Positions 26,582 through 35,389 of a stretch of 64,000 nt of DNA are shown piece after piece. Location: positions 372,001 through 436,000 of the forward strand of contig JAFLBX010000002.1 of assembly GCA_017303675.1 (NCBI GenBank), read 5' to 3'. Each line of letters opens with the position of its first letter. Position 1 is the stretch's first letter. Source of the DNA: Ignavibacteria bacterium. GTDB lineage: Bacteria; Bacteroidota; Ignavibacteria; Tepidaquicellales; OLB5. The notes under the pieces were generated by a model. That model had not been told where the DNA came from. It searched no databases and saw nothing but the letters and a program-made list of their open reading frames with translations. Made by a program: the position numbers and the translations under genes.

Positions 26582-27304
26582 TTGGCAAAAAAAGAACTTA
26601 AATACAAAAGAGTGCTTTTAAAGCTGAGCGGAGAATCACTCAGCGGTGATGCCCACAGCGGAATTGATGTAAATATCCTGAACTACCTTACCGAAGAGAT
26701 CAAAAAAGTTTATGAGCTTGGTGTAGATATAGGCATAGTTATTGGCGGCGGTAATATTTACCGGGGACTTTCAGCGCAGGCACAGGGTATTGATGCTGTA
26801 ACCGGCGATTATATGGGTATGCTGGCTACAATTATTAATTCACTTGCGCTGCAAAACTCACTCGAAAAAGCAGGCATGCCTACAAGGCTGCTCTCAGCAA
26901 TTGATATGAATAAAATTGCCGAGCCGTTTTTGAGAAGAAGGGCAATGCGCCATTTTGAAAAACGCAGGATAGTTATTTTCGGCGCAGGTACCGGAAACCC
27001 GTATTTTACAACTGATACTGCCGGCGCTTTAAGAGCCCTGGAAGTATGTGCAGATGTTATACTTAAAGGTACAAGGGTTGATGGTGTTTATGATGCTGAC
27101 CCTGAAAAGAACAATGATGCTGTTATGTATCAAAATATTACTTTCGGCGATGCGCTTAATAAAAACCTGAAGGTTATGGATATGACTGCATTTGCATTAT
27201 GCAGGGAAAATAATATCCCCATCATAGTTTTTAATATGAACAAACCTGATAATTTTAAAGATATTGTACTTGGTAAAAAAGTAGGAACTTTTGTTCATAA
27301 TTAA
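26582..27304 (+). CDS. pyrH: UMP kinase
   Basis: A 240-residue hexameric UMP kinase of the amino-acid-kinase fold. It has [13 protein letters not shown], the [12 protein letters not shown] phosphate loop, and [19 protein letters not shown]. The start is TTG at 26582; no ATG or GTG is available between the terminator and the first conserved residue, and no Shine-Dalgarno is visible. The gene therefore begins just after a terminator hairpin, implying read-through or a leaderless start. Confidence 0.95.
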   Translation: MAKKELKYKRVLLKLSGESLSGDAHSGIDVNILNYLTEEIKKVYELGVDIGIVIGGGNIYRGLSAQAQGIDAVTGDYMGMLATIINSLALQNSLEKAGMPTRLLSAIDMNKIAEPFLRRRAMRHFEKRRIVIFGAGTGNPYFTTDTAGALRALEVCADVILKGTRVDGVYDADPEKNNDAVMYQNITFGDALNKNLKVMDMTAFALCRENNIPIIVFNMNKPDNFKDIVLGKKVGTFVHN

Positions 27305-27404
27305 ATCTTAAAATCAGTTAGTTTAGGGCTGTATTTTTTTATCAAATAATTTATTATTTTTTCACAATTTTCAATCATTATATTTAACTTATAACAGAAA
27401 TTTT

Positions 27405-27962
27405 ATGATCAAAGATATAATTAAAGAAACAGATAATAAAATGCACAAAGCCACAGAGCATTTGCGCAATGAGCTGATCAGAATAAGAACAGGCAAGGCT
27501 ACAACAAACCTGCTTGACGGAATAAAAGTAGATTACTATGGTACTTTAACACCTATCAGCCAGGTTGGCAATTTAAGCACTCCCGATATACACACAATTA
27601 CCGTACAGTGCTGGGATAAAACCGCTATGCCTGCAGTTGAAAAAGCAATATTAAATTCAAACCTGGGATTAAACCCTATAAATGACGGAAACGTGATCAG
27701 AATACCGATCCCGACCTTAAACGAAGAAAGAAGAAAAGAGCTTGTAAAGCTTGTTAAAAAATACGCTGAAGACGGAAAAATTGCGATAAGGAATGTCAGG
27801 CGCGATGAGATTGAAAGGCTGAAGAAAGCGGAAAAAGACGAGCACTTTTCAGAAGACGACAGAAAACACGCCGAAGGCGAAATCCAGAAACTAACTGATA
27901 AGCATATAAAAGAAATAGACCTTTTAGTAGTACAAAAAGAAAAAGAAATAATGGAAGTCTGA
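27405..27962 (+). CDS. frr: Ribosome recycling factor
   Basis: A 185-residue RRF, which with EF-G splits post-termination ribosomes. It shows MHKATEHLRNELIRIRTGKA, LNEERRKELVKLVKKYAEDGK and AIRNVRRDEIERLKK. Length and order after pyrH are standard. The 100-base AT-rich gap upstream may contain its own promoter. Confidence 0.96.
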   Translation: MIKDIIKETDNKMHKATEHLRNELIRIRTGKATTNLLDGIKVDYYGTLTPISQVGNLSTPDIHTITVQCWDKTAMPAVEKAILNSNLGLNPINDGNVIRIPIPTLNEERRKELVKLVKKYAEDGKIAIRNVRRDEIERLKKAEKDEHFSEDDRKHAEGEIQKLTDKHIKEIDLLVVQKEKEIMEV

Positions 27963-28001
27963 TAGCTCCGGTAAACGGAATTAAACAGCTCCAGATATTA
28001 A

Positions 28002-29312
28002 ATGAAATATTTTTGGTCTATAGTTTATAGTTTCCTTTTCCTGCCGTTATTCTGGCTGGCTGCTAGGGTATTTTCCCTTTTTAATAACAAGCTGAAAGCC
28101 GGGTTTAAAGGCAGAAAAGACCTCTTCAAGTATCTTAATGCCAAGATACTTACCCTGGATAATGCCAAAAAGAATATTATAATTCATTGCGCTTCGCTGG
28201 GTGAGTTCGAACAGGCAAAGCCAATAATTGATGAGCTGGATAAAACCGGTAAATATAATTTTATTATTTCTTTCTTCTCGCCATCCGGTTTTAACCATTC
28301 AAAAATAGATACTCCGCTGCGTTCAAAAATTATCAAAACATACCTGCCGTATGATTCACCCCCTGCTGTAAATAAATTCATAGATGTTACGAATCCCGCA
28401 GCCGTTATTTTTATTAAATATGACTTATGGATGAACCTGCTTAAAGAGCTTAAGTCCAGGGGAATATTTACCATGGTCGTCAATTCCGCTTTTGATATCC
28501 GCAGGTTTAAATGGAAATTCCCGGTAAGCCTTTCATACAAAAAAAGCATTTATGATTATGTTGATGTTATTGGTGTTACCGATGAGGAAGATAAGCTGCA
28601 TTTCAGAAAGCTTCTCAGGGGTACTGAACGCGAAATAGAGGTGTTTGGCGATACTAAGTATGAACGCATAAGCAAAGCCAAGGAAGTCTCAAGCGATAAA
28701 GCGCTTATTAACGGCAAAGTTCTTACCGATAAGAACGTTTTTGTTGTTGGCAGCTCATGGGATAAAGATGATGATGTTATTTTTCCTGTAATAGATAAGA
28801 TCAGCTCAAACGGACTATCAGAAGAGCTTTCGCTAGTTACAATACTTGCGCCGCATGAACCGACTGAAGATACCCTTGAGCATATTGAGTTTGATATCCA
28901 TGAAAAATACCCGCATATCAAAAGTATAAGGTACTCTGAGCTGAATAAATATGCCGGTGAAAATCTGATTATAATCGATTGTATCGGTATTTTAATGGGA
29001 TTGTATAAATACGCTCACGTAGCCTTTGTTGGCGGCGGCTACCAGACCGGCATGCATAATGTACTTGAGCCCGCAGGTTACGGAATACCCGTAATGTTCG
29101 GTGATGAAAAGCTTTCAGAAGATGCAGAGCATCTAATAAAAAACGGCGGGGGAATAGCTGTTGAGGATTCCAAAGAGCTGTTTAAATCACTTGTAAACCT
29201 GCTTCGCAAAAAAGATTATAGAAAAGAAGTTGGCAAAAAGTCACTTTCTGTTTTCGACAGCAAGAACGAAGCTTCTAAAAAAATAGCAGAAGTTATTAAT
29301 AACAGGATCTAA
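28002..29312 (+). CDS. waaA: 3-deoxy-D-manno-octulosonic acid (Kdo) transferase
   Basis: A 436-residue family GT30 enzyme that adds Kdo to lipid A precursor at the cytoplasmic face. An N-terminal membrane anchor (about residues 4-24) precedes IIHCASLGEFEQAKPII with the catalytic Glu region, IKYDLWMNLL, and the donor domain with LAPHEPTEDTLE and FVGGGYQTGMHNVLEPAGYGIPVMFG. It follows frr by 39 bases. Together with gmhA and the msbA-like gene it shows a standard LPS-bearing outer membrane. Confidence 0.93.
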   Translation: MKYFWSIVYSFLFLPLFWLAARVFSLFNNKLKAGFKGRKDLFKYLNAKILTLDNAKKNIIIHCASLGEFEQAKPIIDELDKTGKYNFIISFFSPSGFNHSKIDTPLRSKIIKTYLPYDSPPAVNKFIDVTNPAAVIFIKYDLWMNLLKELKSRGIFTMVVNSAFDIRRFKWKFPVSLSYKKSIYDYVDVIGVTDEEDKLHFRKLLRGTEREIEVFGDTKYERISKAKEVSSDKALINGKVLTDKNVFVVGSSWDKDDDVIFPVIDKISSNGLSEELSLVTILAPHEPTEDTLEHIEFDIHEKYPHIKSIRYSELNKYAGENLIIIDCIGILMGLYKYAHVAFVGGGYQTGMHNVLEPAGYGIPVMFGDEKLSEDAEHLIKNGGGIAVEDSKELFKSLVNLLRKKDYRKEVGKKSLSVFDSKNEASKKIAEVINNRI

Positions 29313-29360
29313 TCCAATTTGTCATTCCTTTTGTATTGCCTTATTGGCAGCGGGAAGGAA

Positions 29361-29666
29361 TATTCCGGTTTACCTCATCCTGAACTTGCCGAAGGATGAC
29401 CCCTCGACAGGCTCGGGGTGAGAATATATTCCGGTTTACCTCATCCTGAACTTGCCGAAGGATGACCCCTCGACAGGCTCGGGGTGAGAATATATTCCGG
29501 TTTTCCTCATCCTGAACTTGCCGAAGGATGACCCCTCGACAGGCTCGGGGTGAGAATATATTCCGGTATTTCTCCTCCAGAGCTTGCCGAAGGATGACCC
29601 CTCGAAAGACTCGGGGTGAGAATATATTCCGGTTTTCCTCATCCTGAGCTTGTCGAAGGATGACTC
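29361..29666. repeat. 66-bp tandem repeat array, about 4.6 copies
   Basis: Units begin at ttccgg (29363, 29429, 29495, 29561, 29627), exactly 66 bases apart. Each contains a cctcatcctgaac-ttgccgaaggatg half and a cccctcgac-ggctcggggtgag half, i.e. the dispersed cttcgacaagctcaggg-type repeat. Copy four and five carry point changes. The period is a multiple of three, so it creates a long spurious minus-strand frame. Confidence 0.93.
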
Positions 29667-29709
29667 ATTAACGATCAATAAAAAAATTTTAAGCACTAAA
29701 ACACATAAT

Positions 29710-30294
29710 ATGTTCGACCGTACAAAATTTTTCGACGAATCACTTAACGAAAGCGCTGAAACAAAGCTTGCGATCCTGAAGCATTGCCGCGAGGATGTGT
29801 ATAAGGCAATTGATATCATGAATGAAAGCATAAAATCAGGTGGAAAAATTCTGTTCTGCGGCAATGGCGGCTCCGCCGCAGATAGCCAGCATTTAGCTAC
29901 TGAGTTCATCATTCGACTCTCGCATGATATCACGCGACCCGCAATCGGTGCAATTGCGCTTACAACCGATTCCAGCCTGCTTACAGCCGGTGCCAATGAT
30001 ATTGGCTATGATAACGTGTTCGCACGACAGGTCGAAGGCCTTGGTGCAAAAGGTGATGTATTGATAGGTATTTCTACGAGCGGTAACTCCGGCAGTATTA
30101 TTAAAGCATTTGAAATGGCTAAGTCTAGTGGAGTCAAAACAATAGCTTTCCTCGGCGGCTCAGGCGGTAAAATAAAAGGTACCGCTGATTGCGAAATTAT
30201 CATTCCCTCAAACAACACCCAGCGTATCCAGGAAGGGCATATAACTATTGGTCATATAATCTGCGAAAGCGTTGAAAGGGAACTGTTTACGTGA
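29710..30294 (+). CDS. gmhA: D-sedoheptulose-7-phosphate isomerase (SIS domain)
   Basis: A 194-residue SIS protein that makes D-glycero-D-manno-heptose-7-P for the LPS core. The signature is [20 protein letters not shown], with [20 protein letters not shown] and [17 protein letters not shown] place the start at ATG 29710 ([11 protein letters not shown]), which gives the normal family length; an upstream in-frame codon at 29650 would put 20 residues inside the tandem repeat array. No other heptose genes are in this window. Confidence 0.92.
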   Translation: MFDRTKFFDESLNESAETKLAILKHCREDVYKAIDIMNESIKSGGKILFCGNGGSAADSQHLATEFIIRLSHDITRPAIGAIALTTDSSLLTAGANDIGYDNVFARQVEGLGAKGDVLIGISTSGNSGSIIKAFEMAKSSGVKTIAFLGGSGGKIKGTADCEIIIPSNNTQRIQEGHITIGHIICESVERELFT

Positions 30295-30337
30295 TTTCGG
30301 TTTGAATAACGCTACGCCTTTTCGTGCAGTGCTTCAT

Positions 30338-30600
30338 TTTGTCGCGCTGAGCGGAGTCGAAGCGCTTTACTAGCATCCCACTCTCATTCCTTCCGTAGGG
30401 ATAAAACAAACTCCAGTTTGGGATTTCAGGATTAAATATTAATACTTTGCGAGGAGCTTTAGCGACGAAGCAATCCTATATATAGCGAAACTAGATTGCT
30501 TCACCGGATAAATCAGGTTCGCAAAATTAGTATAATTACTTTTCTTGGAGTGCATTGACTGTGTCAATGTATGCACTGACATAATCAGTGAACTCAAAAG
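30338..30600. repeat. Intergenic repeats and stem-loops
   Basis: This gap holds a gctgagcggagtcgaagc unit (30346-30363), a gcgaggag...gaagcaatc unit (30449-30473) facing an inverted partner ending ttcgcaaaa near 30523, and two simple hairpins: attgac/gtcaat (30554-30568) and cactga/tcagtg (30574-30590). No coding region is supported. Confidence 0.7.
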
Positions 30601-30610
30601 AGAAACATGT

Positions 30611-30847
30611 TCAGCTCGAATTAACCCCCGCATACTTATCAATCCTAACAACACTGTTCAATAACATCTGCATTCTTAAATATCTTACCATTTTATTCTT
30701 CAGCAGTTCATTATTTGTCAGGTCACGTGATTTATCTTCTTGCCTGAATTCAATGCTATGTCTTGCCAACTGACTCAGCACATTTGCATTCGGCGTTGCG
30801 AAGTTGAACGCAACCAGAAGTGTTAATATGATAAATGCTTTTTTCAT
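30611..30847 (-). CDS. Small exported protein of unknown function
   Basis: A 78-residue protein with a clear signal peptide (MKKAFIILTLLVAFNFATPNA) followed by a short charged helical region (SRDLTNNELLKNKMVRYL). It resembles nothing I can name. It lies 3' of the SRPBCC gene on the same strand but behind a terminator, so it is probably transcribed alone. The signal peptide supports it being real despite its size. Confidence 0.5.
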   Translation of the reverse strand: MKKAFIILTLLVAFNFATPNANVLSQLARHSIEFRQEDKSRDLTNNELLKNKMVRYLRMQMLLNSVVRIDKYAGVNSS

Positions 30848-30882
30848 ATGGGTAAATCTATGTTATATTTTTGAATAATTCA

Positions 30883-30922
30883 ATATAAAATAAAAACGTT
30901 CCCAAACCGGAGTTTGGGAACG
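30883..30922 (-). terminator. Intrinsic terminator of the SRPBCC gene (minus strand)
   Basis: A perfect 11-bp stem cgttcccaaac/gtttgggaacg with a 4-base loop; read on the minus strand it is followed by a T-rich tract. Confidence 0.8.
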
Positions 30923-30965
30923 AGTAGGTAAATCTTAGTGTCCTTAGTGACTTAGTGGTGAAAAA

Positions 30966-31508
30966 TTACTTCTTCTCCATTATTCCCTTCAAATTTTTCA
31001 ATCCGGTATCAAGATCATTACCCACTGCTTCATCCATATTCATCAATACGGTCATCAGGTTCATTGGATAGGGCATAGTACCATAAAATACCCATTTAAC
31101 CTTTGTCTGGTCTGTTCCTTGCGGAGCGAATGTCATATAAGCAGAGCCGGTTGATTCAAACGGTTTCTTGAACCTGATCTCATAATCAATGCGCTCGCCT
31201 TCCTTAACAGCTATTATTTCCTGTTCACCCGCACCCACGTCACTTGAGTCACTTTCCCAAGCGGATATAAATCCCGGCGTACCGTCAGTCCCTGTGAATG
31301 TTTTCTTCATATGCGGGTCCAGTGATGCCCATTTGCTGAATTCATTCTGGTTCTTTAAGTATTTCGTGTATTCATAGACTTCCTGCTTTGGTTTATTAAT
31401 CACAATCTCCCTGCCAACCTCATAATCTTTCTTGATAAATAAAGCAGCTATCAGCGGAATTGCAATGATAATTACAACGGTAATGACCAGCCATTTTAAA
31501 ATTTTCAT
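30966..31508 (-). CDS. Membrane-anchored SRPBCC (polyketide cyclase/START-like) protein
   Basis: A 180-residue protein. Residues 4-26 form one hydrophobic N-terminal anchor, then a helix-grip domain starts at GREIVINKPKQEVYEYTKYL, which is the standard beginning of the polyketide_cyc2 type, through FSKWASLDPHMKKTF and ending TGLKNLKGIMEKK. Such domains bind hydrophobic ligands; no catalytic residue can be named. It is followed by a terminator. Confidence 0.78.
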   Translation of the reverse strand: MKILKWLVITVVIIIAIPLIAALFIKKDYEVGREIVINKPKQEVYEYTKYLKNQNEFSKWASLDPHMKKTFTGTDGTPGFISAWESDSSDVGAGEQEIIAVKEGERIDYEIRFKKPFESTGSAYMTFAPQGTDQTKVKWVFYGTMPYPMNLMTVLMNMDEAVGNDLDTGLKNLKGIMEKK

Positions 31509-31637
31509 GTTTTAAAGATTTAGTTATTGGAATATTTGAACAGGAGAGCTTTTAGAAGTCCGAATTTAAACAGAGATTTACGAATTATCAATAGAAGTTG
31601 CTTGTCATACCTGCGCAATGCCGGGACTATCCTTTTC

Positions 31638-31740
31638 ACCTCACCCCCTGACCCCCCTCTCCTAAAAGGAGAGGGGGAACTATAATTCTGAAGCTCTGGC
31701 CCTCTCTCTCCTCACAGGAGAGGGAGTTGGTGGGTGAGGT
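31638..31740. repeat. 103-bp MITE-like element
   Basis: Terminal inverted repeats acctcaccc (31638-31646) and gggtgaggt (31732-31740) enclose two internal palindromes, cccctctcct/aggagagggg and ccctctc/gagaggg. It abuts the polA upstream region. The architecture resembles the elements at 62921-63024 and 63436-63534. Confidence 0.75.
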
Positions 31741-31793
31741 CATCAACGCTTTTCATTGCAATAACTTACTCATTTCGTTATTTTACACCACAT

Positions 31794-34643
31794 ATGGCAA
31801 AAAGACTATTTTTACTTGACGGTATGGCTCTGGCTTACAGGGCTTATTTTTCAATGATTCGCACTCCTTTGATCAACAGCAAGGGAGTGAATACTTCAGC
31901 CATTTTTGGCTTTGTAAACACGCTTAATAAGCTTATTGATGACGAAAAACCTGATTTTATTGCGGTGGCTTTCGATACTTCTGAGCCTACTTTCCGCCAT
32001 AAACAGTTCCCTGATTACAAAGCTACCCGTGAAGCAATGCCGGATGACCTTCGCCCGCAAATTGGCAAGATAAAAGAGGTCATATCAGCATATAATATTC
32101 CAATGATCGAGTCACATGGCTTCGAAGCTGATGATATTATCGGTACACTTGTTAAACGCGCTGAAAAAGAAGGCGTAAAGAGCTTTATGGTGACTTCCGA
32201 TAAGGATTATATGCAGCTTGTCAATAAAAATATAATGCTGTATAAGCCGGCGCGAAGCGCCCTCGGGCAGAAAGTTTCTGATGTTGAAATTATCGGAATA
32301 GACGGAGTTAAGGAAAAATTCGGTGTCGGTCCTGAAAAAGTTACTGATATTCTTGCACTTATGGGTGATAAAGTTGATAACATCCCCGGGGTAAAAGGAA
32401 TTGGCGAAAAAACCGCATCAGCTTTAATACAGGAATACGGTTCCCTTGAAAATCTTTACAAAAACATAGAAAAGATCACTAAACCAAAGCTGAAAGAGAA
32501 TCTCATAAACTGCAAAGCTGATGCTTTTCTTTCTAAAGAGCTTGCAACTATTCATACTGAAATGGATCTCAAGATCGATTTTCATACTCTCACATATTCA
32601 GAAAAGAATGTCGCACTCCTTGAGAAACTGTTTTCAGAATTCGAGTTTAAGTCCCTTTTAAAAAAGCTGCTTGGTGCTGCCGAGCAAAACGTAAATATAC
32701 AGGCTGTATCAGTTGAAGAGCCTGCTGAAGTTGATAATAAAATTCAACATACAGGGGCTATGCAGGATATTAAAACCTTCCCGCATAAGTATTATACCAT
32801 TAAAAGCGAAGCTGATTTTAAGAGGTTATGCAAAAAGCTAAAAGCGACCGATGAATTCGCATTTGATACTGAAACTACCAGCGAAAATCCAATGAATGCT
32901 AAGCTTGTCGGACTTTCATTCAGTTACGATGAAGCGGAAGCTTTTTATGTACCTCTGCTTTTTGCCGAAAATTCAGAAACCGATCTGTTTGGCAAGTCAG
33001 TATCCGCAAAAGGTAATAATGATGAAGTATTGCCGCAGCTTGACCAGGAAATTATCCTTAAAGAGCTAAAACCCGTACTTGAAGATAAAAAAGCAGCTAA
33101 GATAGGTCAAAATATCAAATATGATATGCTTGTTATGAAAAATCACGGTATCGAGCTTAAAAATGTGGGATTTGATACCATGATTGCCGCATATGTTCTG
33201 CGGCCTGAAACCAGCTATAAGATGGATAACCTTTCCGAACAGTACCTGAACTACAAATGCGTTCCTATTTCAGAGCTTATAGGTACCGGAAAAGCAGGCT
33301 CGCAGATAACAATGGACCAGGTACCATACCAGATTGCATCAGATTACGCCGCAGAAGATGCAGATGTTACGCTAAGGTTATACCACAGAATAGAATATGA
33401 GCTTAAAAAAATAAGCCTTGATAATCTGTGCCGCGATATTGAATTCCCGCTTATCGAAGTGCTGGCTGATATGGAATTCACCGGTGTAAGGGTTGATACA
33501 AAAATACTCGGCGATATCAACGAAGAGCTTAAGAAAGCCGAAAAACGGCTTGAGAAGGAAATATATAAAGAAGCAGGGGTTGAGTTCAATATCAATTCAA
33601 CCAAACAGCTCTCTGATATACTTTTTAACAAGCTTCAGCTTGCAGCTAAAAAGAAAATTAAAACCGGATTTTCAACTGATACCAAGGTGCTGGAGGAGCT
33701 TAGAAATGAACATCCCATTGCGCTTAAGCTGCTTGATTACAGGACAGTTACAAAGCTTCGCTCAACTTATACTGAGGGATTACTTGATATCATAAATAAG
33801 CGCACTGGCAAGATACATACCAGCTACAATCAGACTGTCGCAGCCACAGGCAGGTTATCAAGCGCAAACCCGAACCTGCAGAATATTCCCATCAGAACAG
33901 AAATAGGGCGCAGCCTTAGAAAAGCATTTGTCCCCGATAAAAAGGGTAATGTGATATTATCTGCGGATTATTCTCAAATTGAGCTGCGTATAATGGCGCA
34001 CCTTTCAGGTGATGAAAATATGATAAAAGCCTTCGAAAAGAAAAAGGATATCCACACTGAAACTGCAGCTAAAGTATTTAAAGTTAAGCTGGATAAGGTG
34101 GATGCGAACATGCGTCGTAAAGCTAAAGAGGTTAATTTCGGGCTTATATACGGCATACAGGCATTCGGACTCTCCCAAAGGCTTAATATCGATCAGCGCG
34201 AAGCAAGGGATATCATTCAGTCATACTTTGCTAATTTCCCAACAATTAATAACTGGCTTGAAAAGACTAAGGAATTCGCGCGCAAAAAGGGGTACACTGA
34301 AACCCTTGCCGGCAGAAGGCGCTACCTGCCTAATATCAATAACAGCAATTCTGTAGTTAGACAGCGTGATGAGCGCATCGCTATAAACATGCCTGTTCAG
34401 GGTACAGCCGCTGATATGATCAAGATTGCTATGATCGATATTTATAATGAGTTTAACAAAAAGAAGCTCAAATCGAAAATGATCTTGCAGGTACATGATG
34501 AATTGGTATTTGATTGTGAAAAAAGCGAGCTTGATACAGTAAAAAAGATAGTTCAGAACAAAATGAAGAACGCAATTAAAATGAATGTACCCATTGAAGT
34601 TGAAATGGGTGAGGGTATCAACTGGTATGAAGCGCATGCGTGA
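31794..34643 (+). CDS. polA: DNA polymerase I
   Basis: A 949-residue family A polymerase with three domains: 5'-3' exonuclease/flap nuclease (residues 1 to ~300, with LLDGMALAYRAYFSM, VTSDKDYMQLV and the GDKVDNIPGVKGIGEKTA helix-hairpin-helix), 3'-5' exonuclease (FAFDTETTSENP retains the DxE metal ligands, so proofreading is probably active), and polymerase (SADYSQIELRIMAHLSGD, RRKAKEVNFGLIYG, QVHDELVFD). I set the start at ATG 31794; an upstream frame extension runs into the repeat at 31638-31740 and is not conserved. Confidence 0.96.
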   Translation: MAKRLFLLDGMALAYRAYFSMIRTPLINSKGVNTSAIFGFVNTLNKLIDDEKPDFIAVAFDTSEPTFRHKQFPDYKATREAMPDDLRPQIGKIKEVISAYNIPMIESHGFEADDIIGTLVKRAEKEGVKSFMVTSDKDYMQLVNKNIMLYKPARSALGQKVSDVEIIGIDGVKEKFGVGPEKVTDILALMGDKVDNIPGVKGIGEKTASALIQEYGSLENLYKNIEKITKPKLKENLINCKADAFLSKELATIHTEMDLKIDFHTLTYSEKNVALLEKLFSEFEFKSLLKKLLGAAEQNVNIQAVSVEEPAEVDNKIQHTGAMQDIKTFPHKYYTIKSEADFKRLCKKLKATDEFAFDTETTSENPMNAKLVGLSFSYDEAEAFYVPLLFAENSETDLFGKSVSAKGNNDEVLPQLDQEIILKELKPVLEDKKAAKIGQNIKYDMLVMKNHGIELKNVGFDTMIAAYVLRPETSYKMDNLSEQYLNYKCVPISELIGTGKAGSQITMDQVPYQIASDYAAEDADVTLRLYHRIEYELKKISLDNLCRDIEFPLIEVLADMEFTGVRVDTKILGDINEELKKAEKRLEKEIYKEAGVEFNINSTKQLSDILFNKLQLAAKKKIKTGFSTDTKVLEELRNEHPIALKLLDYRTVTKLRSTYTEGLLDIINKRTGKIHTSYNQTVAATGRLSSANPNLQNIPIRTEIGRSLRKAFVPDKKGNVILSADYSQIELRIMAHLSGDENMIKAFEKKKDIHTETAAKVFKVKLDKVDANMRRKAKEVNFGLIYGIQAFGLSQRLNIDQREARDIIQSYFANFPTINNWLEKTKEFARKKGYTETLAGRRRYLPNINNSNSVVRQRDERIAINMPVQGTAADMIKIAMIDIYNEFNKKKLKSKMILQVHDELVFDCEKSELDTVKKIVQNKMKNAIKMNVPIEVEMGEGINWYEAHA

Positions 34644-34660
34644 CCGAACGGAGCTGATTT

Positions 34661-35128
34661 ATGTCTGATAATCTAAAAGGCTGGTTATATGTAGCGGTTC
34701 AATTTATTCTGCTTATACTTATTGTGTTATCTTCTGCATATGAGTTCAAGCATTATAACCGTCCGTTAATGCCCGCAGTGCATTACATCGGGGTTACATT
34801 CATTTTAATTGCTGCAATGATGTTCTCAGTCATACTTATCAGCTTCGGACAGATCATGACCCCTAATCCCGTTCCCCGCTCAAAAGCAGTTCTTAAAACC
34901 ACCGGATTCTATGCACTTGTCCGCCATCCGATGTATTTTACAGTCCTTGTTTTGATGCTGGGGGTAATATTATATTTCCAGGCATTCTATAGCTTGCTTT
35001 GGCTCCCGGTGCTGCTGGTTTTTTTCATCCTGAAATCATCTATGGAAGAAAAATTTTTAAAGCTAAAGTTTCCTGAATACAAAGAATACTCAAGCCGTGT
35101 AAAGCGGATTATTCCGCTTATATATTAA
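34661..35128 (+). CDS. Membrane methyltransferase of the ICMT/PEMT type
   Basis: A 155-residue protein with four membrane segments and the SAM-site motif TGFYALVRHPMYFTVLV, followed by the conserved EEKFLKLKFPEYKEY stretch. Phospholipid or isoprenoid-like methylation is the family role; the substrate is unknown. It begins 17 bases after polA and is probably cotranscribed. It is distinct from the methylase next to the polyketide synthase at 20851. Confidence 0.78.
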   Translation: MSDNLKGWLYVAVQFILLILIVLSSAYEFKHYNRPLMPAVHYIGVTFILIAAMMFSVILISFGQIMTPNPVPRSKAVLKTTGFYALVRHPMYFTVLVLMLGVILYFQAFYSLLWLPVLLVFFILKSSMEEKFLKLKFPEYKEYSSRVKRIIPLIY

Positions 35129-35214
35129 CAATCACTTTAAAACATTTTGATAACTCCTTATATATAAAGCCACTAAAATATATGTTATAATGTAATTTTC
35201 TCTACCGTAAATTA

Positions 35215-35245
35215 TTGATATTTTTACGATTAATTGCTATATTTG
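35215..35245 (+). promoter_or_regulatory. Promoter of the M23 peptidase/bactofilin operon
   Basis: TTGATA (35215-35220), a 17-base spacer and TATATTTG (35238-35245) fit the Bacteroidota housekeeping promoter. The leader to the ATG at 35390 is then about 140 bases and includes a cctttt/aaaagg hairpin at 35283-35298. Confidence 0.7.
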
Positions 35246-35389
35246 TAACTCAGCCAGCAAATAAATTTTTAATGGAGAGAGGCCTTTTGGGGAAAAGGTA
35301 AAAGGTATTCTCGGGATATCTTTTTATAATATAAGAAGATCTCCGGAGAATATTATTTTAAATATTAATATTCAATCTAAATTTTCCAA

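Noticed and set aside
29436-29996. A 186-residue minus-strand frame with a repeated peptide (YSHPEPVEG-type)
   Set aside because: It is created by the 66-bp tandem repeat (22 codons) and runs antisense into gmhA; the peptide is a typical translation artefact of these intergenic repeats.
31734-31793. N-terminal extension of polA
   Set aside because: It lies inside or next to the MITE-like element and lacks the family's start; MAKRLFLLDG at 31794 is the usual first strand.
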